Below, in pieces: positions 27,040 through 38,800 of a stretch of 64,000 nt of DNA. The translations under genes and the position numbers were made by a program. Source of the stretch: Meghimatium bilineatum (Eukaryota; Mollusca; Gastropoda; Stylommatophora; Philomycidae); assembly GCA_034231615.1 (NCBI GenBank), contig CM067306.1, forward strand, positions 67,239,579 to 67,303,578, in the 5' to 3' direction. Position 1 is the first letter of the stretch, and each line of letters starts with the position of its first letter. The notes below the pieces were generated by a model, which worked only from the letters and a program-made list of their open reading frames with translations, was not told the origin of the DNA and made no database searches.

Positions 27040-27300
27040 GGTGTTACACGGAAACCCGTAACGTTGGTAAAAATGCTGTTTCGTCCACCATTGGGCTATT
27101 TAACGTTACGGATTTCCCTTGAAAAACCAATCATATCTATTCACACCTTAGACAAGAATTCTTAGAGAATTAATTATTAATTCTAAACACTGATTCTAAC
27201 CCTTCTTTCCCCCCCCCCCTCCCAAAAAATCTATAAACTAATTCTAATCCTTTTAACCCCCCTAAAAGTCACAACGGTGGACGAAACAGCAGATGCACCC
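27040..27300. repeat. Inverted repeats (15-bp perfect arms)
   Basis: GCTGTTTCGTCCACC at 27075-27089 and its exact reverse complement at 27276-27290. Inside the left part a second pair lies closer together (GGAAACCCGTAACGTT near 27050, AACGTTACGGATTTCC near 27103). Probably a fold-back element; ends not defined. Confidence 0.55.
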
Positions 27301-27479
27301 AACGAAGAATTAAATGCAACTTGCGCCGTGGATCATTCAGTAAATAAGGAAGACCACGTTCTGGAAAGAATATATTATACTATTATACAAATTTGTATTG
27401 TTAGACTCTACTGACACTACAGAATAACTACTACTATAGGGGGTCCAGTCCAGTGTCAGTCAAAGTTTAACATTCATGT

Positions 27480-28330
27480 GTCACTGAACCAGACTTCACT
27501 CTACAGTCACAGTCTGTTGTTCGTCCATCACAAGTCATGATGACCATTTGTTACATCCACTTTTGAAAATTCAATTTTAGTTATGTCCTTGATTATGAGT
27601 TCGTAGATGGCTAATGAGCCCTATTCAAGCTGTAAATGTCCTTGGACAGTTCGGACATGGAATGATGGCTGTAGACGGATCTTGGTCTATCCGTGACTTT
27701 CTAGCTGCTCTCCGCTGTTAAGCTGCTGCATTTCTCTTCTTTTCACAAGATGATGCGCTCTTTTTTATTTTAGAACGCCATGTAGATCTATTTTGTGCAA
27801 GTTCTTCCCATGTATCGTGGTCTATTTCAAAGGCTTTCAGTGAGTCCTATAACGAGTCCTTGTAGCGCTTCCTTTGGCCACCTTGAGATCATATACCCTT
27901 CTCTAGCTCACCATAGAGGAGTATCTTTGGCAGACGATGGTCTGGCATACGCACCAAATGACCTGCCCAACGAATCTGTGTCTGCATCAGGATGGTAGTG
28001 TCAATGCTTGGGATGCCAGCTCTACCAAGGACAGTGGTATCTGGAATCTTGTCTTGCCATCTGATGTTCATAACTTTTCTGAGACAATTTCATTTGTATG
28101 AAAATGATTGAGATTTTTCACATGACGTCTATCCGTCTATACTCTATACACAGTCCATGTTTCACTAGCATATATAACAGCACTGGAAGTACCACTGCTC
28201 TGTAAACTTTAGTCTGTCTGTAGGTTAATGCCATTTCTACGCCAAACATTTGCGTACAATCTGCCGAAATTTCTGCTTGCTTTGGCGATCCTTGTATACA
28301 CAGTCTACACCAGACCTGACACATCCATCT
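27480..28330 (-). mobile_element. LINE fragment, minus strand
   Basis: Minus strand reads KVYRAVVLPVLLYM, then WQDKIPDTTVLGRAGIPSID and QTQIRWAGHLVRMPDHRLPK + ILLYGELEKG, a well-known LINE C-terminus ('WAGHVVRMPDHRLPK'). Broken frames. The same family is at 55745-56215. Confidence 0.85.
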
Positions 28331-28499
28331 GTGACATCAGTCTGACAACTGACACTGGAAATAAAATTAGGTACTCTAAGTAAGTGAATTTATCTCAACT
28401 TATGTTGGAACCGCAATCAAGCTAGCACTGTTCGACTATTCTAGGGGAGCTAGCAGGCAACTTCATGTTAGCAGAAATTAAATATTGACAAATATTAAA

Positions 28500-29150
28500 T
28501 AATCACATATCATTGATTGCAACTTTACTTCCATCAACAAAAATATTCAACATTCTGAATTTATTTGTAATTTCCGCCAGGCGCAACCATAAGATTGTCA
28601 GTGTTACCACTGACTTCTTAGAAATAACCCAGATCCCCCTAAAAAAACGCTTACATATATCTGAGGATTTCAATGATATGAGAAAAATATTAACATCTAA
28701 GTAAATTACAAACCAGCACAAGATGAAAATTGTTTAAAGTTACATCTATTCTATATTAATGTATGGCTCAGAAACATGGACAATTAGAAGACAGAATTGA
28801 TGCATTTAAGATGTGGTTATATAGAATAATAGAGAGAACATCAAGGAAAGAGAATAAAATAAAGAGGTTCTACCCATTTAATATGATAAAAAGAATTATT
28901 AAAGGAAATAAAAATCAAGCAAATAAAATATTTTGGACACTTAAAAATTATGACATCTCGTTGAAGACATTACTTAATGGCAAATTCAAAGGGAGACGAG
29001 CAAGAGGTAGGCAGAGATAAAATTGAGAGAGTAACATCACAAGATGAACAAGTTACAGTCTAGAAGAGTGTACCGCCAAAACAGGAGACAGAGAATGTTG
29101 CGGGCTGTTGCAGCCAACCTTCGTTTCGGATACGGCACTTGATGATGATG
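28500..29150 (+). mobile_element. LINE fragment with TGATGATGATG tail
   Basis: Partly open: MAQKHGQLEDRIDAFKMWLY + RIIERTSRKENK, KIFWTLKNYDISLKTLLNGK and GRRARGRQR, the RT C-terminus; tail GGATACGGCACTTGATGATG. Overlapping short frames at 28503-28721 belong to the same remnant. Confidence 0.75.
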
Positions 29151-29159
29151 AGATTAAAA

Positions 29160-29770
29160 AGATCTCGCAGGAATCGTGAAATTAAGCAATCAAGAAATTG
29201 ACAGATTCGAAAACTTCACTTACCTGGACAGCAAAATATCAAAGGATGGAGATGCAACAAAAGAAATAATGACAATGCTTAGCGCTTGCAGCAAGTGTCT
29301 ACAATAAACTAGTTAACATACGGAATCCTTAAAGACGCATATTAAGATTAAACTTTTCAACTCTTGTGTGATCCATGTACTAACCTACGGATGCAAAAGT
29401 TTGAAATCCACTCAAACCATAGAAATATGGACTATTTTGACTACGAAAAAAAATTATGAACATAGGTTGGAAAGACTTTGTTACAAGTGAATCAATAAGA
29501 GACATAGCCTATATAAACAAGAATATATGTTTATGTGATATGCTTAGATCAGACAAGAACAGACTTATCCACCAGGCTCTGCCATGGTATGCTACTGGAA
29601 AACGAAAACGTGGAGGACCCAGTACGACACCACGAAGAACTATCAAGAACGAGTCAATTAAAATGGGTATACCACTACCCAAGAATTACAATAACTTGAA
29701 GCGAACCGCAAGGCATAGAGAAACATAACTTCTGCTCTAGGTGCCACCCTTGGCACCAAAGAAACTAACG
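29160..29770 (+). mobile_element. Second LINE fragment
   Basis: LSNQEIDRFENFTYLDSKIS, then KIMNIGWKDFVTSESIRDIA and GKRKRGGPSTTPRRTIKNES + IKMGIP, ending VPPLAPKKLT. A minus copy of the end lies at 52320-52505 ([30 protein letters not shown]). Confidence 0.8.
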
Positions 29771-29984
29771 CTAAGATTAAAACCCAGATAATACCTTTAG
29801 GCTACCACCAAATCACGTGGAAGGACAAGACTATGGTATAGATACGTAGATACGTTCTACAATGTGCTATAGAAATGTCCTGATGGTATCATGGACAGCA
29901 AGAAAGATCAATGAAGAGGTGCTTAGCAAAATCAATGTTCAAGAAGGCTTGCTTTTAAACACCATATTAAGAAGGAAATTATGT

Positions 29985-30190
29985 GTTTTTTTTGTCATGT
30001 GAAGATCCACGATGGCATGGATAGAGTGTTGTTGGAGGGGCGATAGAGGACAGTAGAGGCAGAGACCGACAAAGACGTCACCAGTCTGAGCGATCAAGTG
30101 CTGTAGTCTCCCAGGAGCTAGGATCGGTGCTACAGTGCTTGAGAGAGCTTTTTAGGTGATCCTTGAAGCGCTTTTTCTGCCCTCCACTTG
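29985..30190. mobile_element. LINE scraps
   Basis: Short degenerate pieces: GTGAAGATCCACGATGGCAT (plus) and TTAGGTGATCCTTGAAGCGC-TTTTTCTG, the latter resembling 'CTTTAAAATGCTTTTTCTG' at 5970-5985. Assignment is weak. Confidence 0.35.
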
Positions 30191-30194
30191 AACG

Positions 30195-30195
<1 letters not shown>

Positions 30196-30266
<71 letters not shown>

Positions 30267-30267
30267 T
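30196..30267. repeat. (AT)n(AC)n microsatellite
   Basis: About 48 bases of AT repeats then about 22 of AC repeats. Confidence 0.95.
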
Positions 30268-30866
30268 AACAGAGACAGATGTCGGAGGTTCGTTCATGCA
30301 GGTAACATTCATTATGGAGTTGGCACTTGATGGTGATGAGTTCAATTTTCCCGGAAGTAAACAAACAGAAGTCAAGATTTGGTCGAATACGAACGTTTTT
30401 CCAGCTTTCCAAAACTAACTGAATATTGCAGAGTTTTTACTTTGGGGACTATTTTAGTCCAGTAATAGAAATGCTGAAGTGCAGAAATTAGAAGGTATTT
30501 GTTACATAGATGCATCTGTAGCAGAAAGTTCATAACTTTCGGTAACTTACTTATGGCAGTGCTTTTTTTTTTCTGGCCTTCGTGTCGCCACCTTATTTTT
30601 CTTTGATTATTTTGGTTGAATATCAAACCACCTAAATTCCCGTCCACGGAAACAAAAATTCTGCCATGAAACACTCGAACAAAACATTCATCTATCTTTG
30701 ATCAGTTTTTGCTAAACAATCATCAAGGACATTGTCTCATAACTGGTAAGTGCACTAGAGCATTAAAATTAAAGTAACCTGTTTGATAGTAGTTGATAGT
30801 GGTAGTTACTTCAGTCCTAGTAAGTCAAGTGTAAATTTAGTAAGGCCTGCCCTGCTATCACTATTC

Positions 30867-31118
30867 TGTTCACTTTAAGAATGAAGTGGATCAAAATACA
30901 CCCCCACATTACCCCACGACAACAGGTGATTTTTTAAACAGCTGTTGACATGTAAAAAACAGTATTATTTAAAACACTTAAAAGCAATTAAAAACAATAT
31001 TTAAACATTAAAAAAAATATTTTAAAACAATATTATTGCACACTTAACAATTGATTAATACATTCTGCGTCCAACAATGAATCAGAAACACAGATGCACT
31101 TCATTCTTAGAGTGAACA
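30867..31118. mobile_element. 252-bp fold-back/MITE with 26-bp inverted ends
   Basis: TGTTCACTTTAAGAATGAAG at 30867 pairs with CTTCATTCTTAGAGTGAACA ending at 31118; 26-bp arms with two mismatches. AT-rich interior without coding. No clear target duplication. Confidence 0.6.
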
Positions 31119-31284
31119 TAGTATGCTTTCAGGTCCTAAAATTACAACCGACCTCCCCCACTTTTCCCCCTCTAGTAAAATTGATAACAAAGCTATTATG
31201 CTGTTTATAAAAATTTGATTTCACATTAAACAGAAACTGGACATTTAAACTGTCTTTCATCATTTATACAGACATACTGACTAT

Positions 31285-31450
31285 TCTTCTTCTTCAGTGT
31301 TCATTCTCAAACTCCGGCTGGATCTCCCTTGTAGCAGGACCATGATCCTACTAGATTTCCAGCAGGATGCAGTCCAGAGAATGGAAATGCGTTGCCGCCG
31401 TTTTATTTGTGCCAATGGCCTGACACATATGTCTTCGGTGGCGCTGGCTA
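31285..31450 (-). mobile_element. SINE-like family B copy, minus strand
   Basis: CTTCTTCAGTGTTCATTCTC, CTAGATTTCCAGCAGGATGC, AGAGAATGGAAATGC and GCCAATGGCCTGACACATAT are family B in reverse. Confidence 0.75.
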
Positions 31451-32264
31451 ATCAGGATTCATCCTTCTTGAGTGACTCATTTTGACATTTCCTGTGAACT
31501 TCATTGAGGACTTAGTGTCGACAGCCAAAGAACATCAGGATAAAAGTTAAATGCATCACTTTAGAATGTTGAGTCTCAATTTAATCCACAAGTCTTATAT
31601 TGTCAATGGAGAGAAACAAAGGAATACAGTGCAGAAAGTAAAAAATCAGCAATAATGATCTCAGGCTTACGATTACCCATATCAATATTGTCACACAGTT
31701 TCAAATAAAACTAGTACCGGTATTTAGTTTCTGCTTAGACAGTTACCCGTCCTTTTTTTCAGAATAATTCTTTGTGCAGATCCCAAGCATGATTTATCTT
31801 CACTGATCCAACTTTTCCCATGTTTTTCATTGACTGACGAGTCAAATTATGAGCCAAAGGGACCATTGGTCAGTCTCATCAACCAGGATAAGTGGCATTA
31901 TGTGATCAGCGTAAAACTATTTTTAGATATACATGGTAATTTTTTTCTTGAGAGCATAAATTCTGGACTTGTTTAAATGCTAAAATAAAAACCATGTGAT
32001 TGTGGGGCTAGTAGGGCTGAGACTTGGATTCAACCGTATAGAATCTAGATCATATCATTCAAAACTTTGTGTCCACACACTCGAGCTGTGGACAAAGGAA
32101 TGGTTTATATGGAAACATTGAACGCATGTGGTTGTGTCTGGGTCTCACCAATGGCCCACTAGACAAACCACCTATTAAACAGACAACCTTAGTAGATGAC
32201 TTGCCGTTATATTGAGGCTCTCTTATGGAAGCTTTGTAGCATGTCATCTATACAATTATAGACA
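31451..32264. other. Intergenic sequence without recognised feature
   Basis: No exon, repeat array or known element recognised. Confidence 0.4.
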
Positions 32265-32400
32265 CCTTCTGAGTAGAAGTCTCCTTCAATAGGCATTGCA
32301 CTAAGCTGAAAGCTGAAGTCTCCTGGGTATGAAAGAAAACTCAGAAAAAACACCCCACTGCAATAAAAGCTAACCACTTGCAATTCCTGGGGTTCACAAA
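32265..32400 (-). repeat. Unclassified interspersed repeat D, minus copy
   Basis: Minus strand: AACCCCAGGAATTGCAAGTG, GTTAGCTTTTATTGCAGTGG, CTTAGTGCAATGCC; matches 24070-24185. Confidence 0.55.
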
Positions 32401-32499
32401 CAAACATTGAACTTTTTTTAAGGTATGGCTTAATTATGAACATTTATATAACTGTTTTTAGACTAGTAACTAGTGGCTTTGCTGATATTTTGAATTCAA

Positions 32500-32840
32500 T
32501 CATGTTGGAAGATATGGGATGTATTTCTTCTTCTATAACTATGGCTAGAATGAAGGACCTGGGAGTGAAGCATAGTGTTGCAAAAAATGAACGACATATA
32601 GGATTCACAAGAAGAGTGAGCGCGTGCTGTGAAGTCAGTGAGCGCGTGCTGAAGGACATACTAAATATGAGATCAGATCACCTGCGGACTATGTCTCCAG
32701 AGCACTATGATGATGATGATCTGACGACTAACTAAATCCAATGTATCTCTGTATCAACCTTCCGACAACGGATGTGTCTGGCCATTGGTGTAAATAAAAC
32801 GACGAACGACACAATGCATTTCCATTTGTAGCGGTTGAAC
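32500..32840 (+). mobile_element. LINE tail and SINE family B remnant
   Basis: 32500-32720 reads like a LINE 3' end with tail ATGATGATGATC; 32757-32830 (CAACGGATGTGTCTGGCCAT, ACAATGCATTTCCATTTG) is the 5' half of SINE family B. Confidence 0.5.
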
Positions 32841-32979
32841 TTTTATTTTTAAGGATATCCTACACAAATTCTGAAATAATTTAGTATGGTATAAAGAGAA
32901 TGATATTCATATAGTCTATGGCAGCAGCTCTCAGTGTGGGCTATATGGCGGACTTGGGGGGACATGGGCGAACAAAACT

Positions 32980-33478
32980 AAATCACGTTAGATGAGGATG
33001 CTATGGCTGATATCACATGTTTGATGAGAACACTGTGGCTGATATCACATGTTTGATGAGAACACTGTGGCTGATATCACATGTTTGATGAGGATGCTAT
33101 GGCTGATATCACATGTTAGATGAGAGAACACTATGGCTGATATCACATGTTCGATGAGGATACTATGGCTGAAACCACATGTTTGATGAGGACACTATGG
33201 CTGATATCACATGTTTGATGAGGACACTATGGCTGATATCACATGTTTGATGAGGACACTATGGCTGATATCACATGTTTGATGAGGACACTGGCTGATA
33301 TCACATGTTTGATGAGGACACTATGGCTGATATCACATGTTTGATGAGGATACTATGGCTGATATCACATGTTTGATGAGGACACTATGGCTGATATCAT
33401 ATGTTTGATGAGGACACTATGGCTGATATCACATGTTTGATGAGGACACTATGGCTGATATCACATGTTTGATTGGAT
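32980..33478. repeat. 32-bp minisatellite upstream of NPHP3
   Basis: About 15 units of TTTGATGAGGACACTATGGC + TGATATCACATG. Confidence 0.95.
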
Positions 33479-33557
33479 GAAACAGTTTTATGAAGTGTGA
33501 TTAAGTAGAGCAGAACATTACATGGCAGAATGTTTAACCAATAAGGTATATGAATCT

Positions 33558-34357
33558 TCAGCATGTATGCCCCACGCTGGGAGAACTTATGTGTCTGCAT
33601 GTATGCCCCACGCTAGGAGCACTTATGTGTCTGCATGTATGCCCCATGCTAGGGGCACTTATGTGTCTGCATGTATTGCCCCATGCTGGGAGCACTTATG
33701 TGTCTGCATGTATGCCCCATGTTGGGGCACTGATGTGTCTGCATGTATGCCCCATGCTGGGGGCACTTATGTGTCTGCATTTATGCCCCATGCTGGGGGC
33801 ACTTATGTGTCTGCATATATGCCACATGCTGGGGGCACTTATGTGTCTGCATATATGCCCTATGCTGGGGGCACTGATGTGTCTGCATGTATTGCCCCAT
33901 GCTGGGGCACTGATGTGTCTGCATGTATTGCCCCATGCTGGGGGCACTTATGTGTCTGCATATATGCCACATGCTGGGGACACTGATGTGTCTGCATGTA
34001 TTGCCCCATGTTGGGGGCACTTATGTGTCTGCATATATGCCCCATGCTGGGGGCACTTATGTGTCTGCATGTATTGCCCCATGCTGGGGGCACTGATGTG
34101 TCTGCATTTATGCCCCATGCTGGGGGCACTGATGTGTCTGCATGTATGCCCCATGCTGGAAGCACTTATGTGTCTGCATGTATGCCCCATGCTGGGGGCA
34201 CTGATGTGTCTGCATGTATGCCCCATGCTGGGGGCACTGATGTGTCTGCATGTATGCCCCATGCTGGGGGCACTGATGTGTCTGCATATATGCCCCATGC
34301 TGGGGGCACTTATGTGTCTGCATGTATGCCCCATGCTGGGGGCACTGATGTGTCTGC
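33558..34357. repeat. 36-bp minisatellite just upstream of the NPHP3 start
   Basis: About 22 units of TATGCCCCATGCTGGGGGCA + CTTATGTGTCTGCATG, with scattered 1-bp differences. It ends about 100 bp before the NPHP3 ATG. The 273-codon plus frame and five or more others are by-products of the 36-bp period. Confidence 0.95.
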
Positions 34358-34459
34358 CTAGAGATTTATGAGGTAACATTTATCATATCTATATTTTATC
34401 CGAGTTTCTCTGAAAAATTCTTGTCAATTGTTTATGTTTTGTAACTCAGTTATCAAGCC

Positions 34460-34635
34460 ATGGGTACTGGAGGTTCCTTCATGCGCTCCCACGATGATGA
34501 CATCCTGGGTTCAGACTTGGATGGTACAAATGGTGTCTTAAAGCGCATCCCGATAGAGATCAAGCCAAGAGGAAAGCTGGGTTTAAGAAGCGTTGGTTCT
34601 TTGGGTCGGAGCAAACCTAAAGGTGGAAGTTTAAG
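34460..34635 (+). CDS. NPHP3: NPHP3 exon 1 (start codon, myristoylation signal)
   Basis: 176 nt, ends in phase 2 before GTATTT. Encodes [20 protein letters not shown] through [20 protein letters not shown]. Gly2 with Ser6 fits an N-myristoylation site, as in vertebrate NPHP3. A 36-bp minisatellite ends about 100 bases upstream. Confidence 0.9.
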
Positions 34636-35772
34636 GTATTTTTATAATTATCATTGTAATGTTCGCTAGCTTATAGATTGATATAATTGTAATGTTCGCT
34701 AGCTTATAGATTGATATTTCTCTCATTTGTTGCCAGGATCAGAAAGGAGAGCAACACTTTGACCTGCCAAGTATTCAGTAAGAGGAGACTGTAGAGACTT
34801 TGGATGTGGGTTCAGTGATTCCATCTTTTAGGTCACAGTGACCCAAAGGCCTTGCTGAATTTGGATGTGTCAGGCAAAAAGGTGCAAATTTTACCACTGA
34901 GCTGACTAAAGTATTGTTCAGCTTGAGAACAAGCTTCTAGTCCCCGGAGCTACTAAATATATGTAAAGACTCTGCCTTGGGCGAAGGGGTTCACGATGTT
35001 GGTGAATGATACCTAAGAGGGCGAGTTAACCTGGATCCAACTTTACTGTTGTCTTTCCTATATTGGAATCATGCTCACAGATGAGAATAGGTTCAGTACC
35101 CTATGGGCACAGGGACAATAGGTCTAATTATATGAGATCATTTCAGTGTAGCTGAGAATGTTGTGTGATTAGATGTAGTTGACCCATGCCTAAATGCCCA
35201 ATTACTGCCTCCTCGGAGATTGCCATGCATGGACATGTTTTGGCCTGTAAAGTCCAAGGGCATAGTAGGTGATAAACCATCACGGAGTAGAATTGATACA
35301 AATTCGTTGGCTGGCAACAGATAGGAAGACTGTCACAGGCTAGGGAATTGATACACATTCGTTGGCTGGCAACGGATAGGAAGACTGTCATAGGCTAGGG
35401 AAGCCCACTAAAGTTAAAGGCATGCTGAAATTGAATGTGCTAGGCCTACATGGTACATATTGAATGGTAGCACAACATACGTCATGCTCCCTGGCAGAAA
35501 TCACACGAAATTCATGATGATTAAGCGAGAGCGAATGCAACCAGAAAATTACTGAACTGTAAACAAAAAAGCATATACTGCAGCTGTGCTGTGACCTAAC
35601 AGCATAACTTACTCTCGGGCTGAAATCACTTGATAACTCATGGGGGCTCATTATTTCAAAGCAAATGGAGAAGAAGCAGAGGAACATTGTACTGGCTACT
35701 GTCAACAATAGTTAAAAATTAGTGATGAGCTAAGGATATGTTGCAATAAGATTATGGATATGCATGCTTAGA

Positions 35773-35812
<40 letters not shown>

Positions 35813-38800
35813 CTTTCTAAAACAAACATGTCAACATGAACACCAATACTGCAAGAGATAGAATCAGAAACAAAAACATCAGAAGACTAACAAAGACAAT
35901 GCCAATTTTGGATTACATTAATAGACAACAGATCAACTGGTTTTTGCATGCTTCCAGACCATCATCAGACAGTGTCCATCAAAAAGCATTGAATACAATT
36001 GGATACAGACACGACGGATACAAAGCAAGGGTAGACCTTAAAATGATTGATTACAAGAAATAAAAGAATCAACAAAAACAAACATATATGAAGCACACAA
36101 AAAACCATCACCAAATACCTCTTTATCCCTGACACTGCATAAAGAGGTATAAAGCGAAAAGAAGAACACAATATATAGAACACAAGACAAATATATTTGT
36201 CCGGCAGCAAATAAACAAACTTACAGATTGTCAAGAATCACTTTTGGCAGTAGGGAAATGGTGTAAACGTGTTTTGTTGGGAGAAATAATGAAACACAAC
36301 TCACTTTGTACAATATTTTGCGAGGAACAGTCGAGGGTGCAAGGAGGGGGGAGACGACTAAAGAAAATTATAGATTGATGACATCAAGGAATAGTTTGGG
36401 CATGACTTTTCTACACTCATGGATAATTAAAGATAAGGGTGTTAGAAGAGCTTTTTTGTGCTGTTGTCTCCAGTGTGGCACCCCTACTACCACAATGAAA
36501 TACAGGTCTTATTATTATTATGTTTCAGTCTTTTTACGTCTTTTATTTTCTTTGTTATGAATTAATAATGAATATCTTTTTTTGCTTTCTCCCTGTTAGG
36601 TCAGCCTTGTCTATGGATCTAGAAAACCCAGAGGTTGAAAGAATTCGAAAAGATTTTGAGATGTATCGTTTAAATAAAGACAATGAGATTGCGAATATGC
36701 AAAAGAAGGAACAGAAACTTGAGACTGAAAATAAACGATTGCGAGCAGAGTTACTTGCCCTTCAGAAAACCTGCACTCGTATGAGAGCTGAGAGAGATGT
36801 GGCATTAGAGGCAGAGCAGGAGGTTCTAGCCAGAGCTTCAGTGTTTGAGTGCGACCGAGACAAAGTTCAGAGGCAGTTCAAGGTTTGTTTCAGGCATATT
36901 TTGTGTGATTCTTTTTATTTGCTTTCTTTGTTGTTTCTTTGTTGTTCCATCCACCGAACTGTGCCCGTAAACTAGTTTAAGCACAGCGTCGGCCAGTTGG
37001 AGCAACATGGTAACTGTTATCGTAGATTACGACTACGGAAAATATATTTTCTCAAGCTGTCATCCTCGATCTCTCTTGCCTTCTATCTTGAAGTATGGAT
37101 ACAGGAATAATAAGTAAAAACCAACCTTCCAGAACAGGAAAAGTTAATTCAAGGTGGACACCTAGGACACATTGCCAAGAAAACCTACAAAGAGCAGGAG
37201 CCAGAAGACATAGCTAGTGATGCAATAGTTCAATTGAGAACCTAAGCTCTGCAGGAAGAAACAGCAAGTGATGCAATAATAGTTTCAATTGAGAACCTAA
37301 GCTCAGCAGGAAGAAACAGCAAGTGATGCAATAATAGTTTCAATTGAGAACCTACGCTCTGCAGGAAGAAACAGCAAGTGATGCAATAATAGTTTCAATT
37401 GAGAACCTACGCTCTGCAGGAAGAAACAGCAAGTGATGCAATAATAGTTTCAATTGAGAACCTACGCTCTGCAGGAAGAAACAGCAAGTGATGCAATAAT
37501 AGTTTCAATTGAGAACCTACGCTCTGCAGGAAATTGAAATGGTTAGAATAGGAAGTATCATTTTGATGTCACAAATGTTCAACAGTAGACACATCAAATT
37601 TGCTATGGCCATTAAAAAAATGTGGATAAACAGAGGACATCATTCTTGTAATCTTCTCATAGTGCCCATCATGTTTAATTTGATTTTTTCAGCTTTTCAG
37701 AGAAACCAAAGAAAGTGAAATTCAGAATCTACTACGTGCGAAACAAGAACTAGAAAATCATCTTTCCAAATTGGCTTATTTAGGACAGGCACCTGATGAT
37801 GGTGATTCACACTCAAGGCCTGGAATTGTGGATTTAGGTTAGTAGATATTTTATAAAATTATTACATCTCACTGGCATACCTTTCAAACTTATGAGTAGA
37901 AAACCGCACCACATACAATTAAAAACTTGTCAAATTCAGTAAAAACCTGTAAGCAAAAAAAAAAGTCTTGTGTTCTCATATTTGTATGTAAATTTTACTA
38001 TCAAATGACACATTTGATGACCATTTTTTTTTAAATGCTTGGGGGGTGGGGGTTGTGTGTGTGATAAATGGGGGATTCATGGAGGAGGCTCACCTTCCTG
38101 TATATACTTATGAGCATAGGAACCTGATCACAGAAGAAGAAGACTAACTAGATGGAAGACCTATTTGTTCTGAAAGAAGACCTTACCTTATCTTTCACTT
38201 TATTTGCTCATTTAGATTGTACATCATAGTGCCTCAATTGCTTATATAATAATTCTCCATCTAAATGGACAAATGCTTATTTATAGCTTATAAGCTCCAT
38301 ACCAGGTTGGCATATTTTTTAATTTAAAAAAAATATATTGCTCTTGATATCTTAACAGGCAACTCACACCCAGGAGATTGGTGGAATGCCATAGAAAGTG
38401 AACCATCTTTAGGTTCCACAGTTCAGCTTCATCAAGCTGCTTATCTGAGGGGTCCAGAGTTTGCGTCTGCTGCTCTTGAGATGGATGGCCCTTTCATGAA
38501 TGTTAACAAAGGTTTGTTTTTAAAATTTCATGAATGTTAACAAAGGTTTGTTTTTAAAATTTCATGAATGTTAACAAAGGTTTATTTTTACACTTTCATG
38601 AATGTTAATAAAGGTTTATTTTTACACTTTAATGAATGTTAATAAAGGTTTATTTTTACACTTTAATTTACAGCATAGCGTCTGCATTGGATATAAATGG
38701 ATGTTGTAACATGATTGGGGGTTTATGTTGTAAAGTGATTGGGAAGTTGTGTTGTAACATGATTGGAGTTTTTATTGTAATGTGATTGGAAGTTATTTTT

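Noticed and set aside
33522..34379. Frames of 273, 154, 143 and 121 codons before NPHP3
   Set aside because: Products of the 36-bp minisatellite; open in several frames on both strands.
37870..38315. A further member of the CATANNTGTCAAC element group in NPHP3 intron 3 (CATACCTTTCAAACTT at 37877)
   Set aside because: No convincing inverted partner or 6-bp target duplication could be found on the right.
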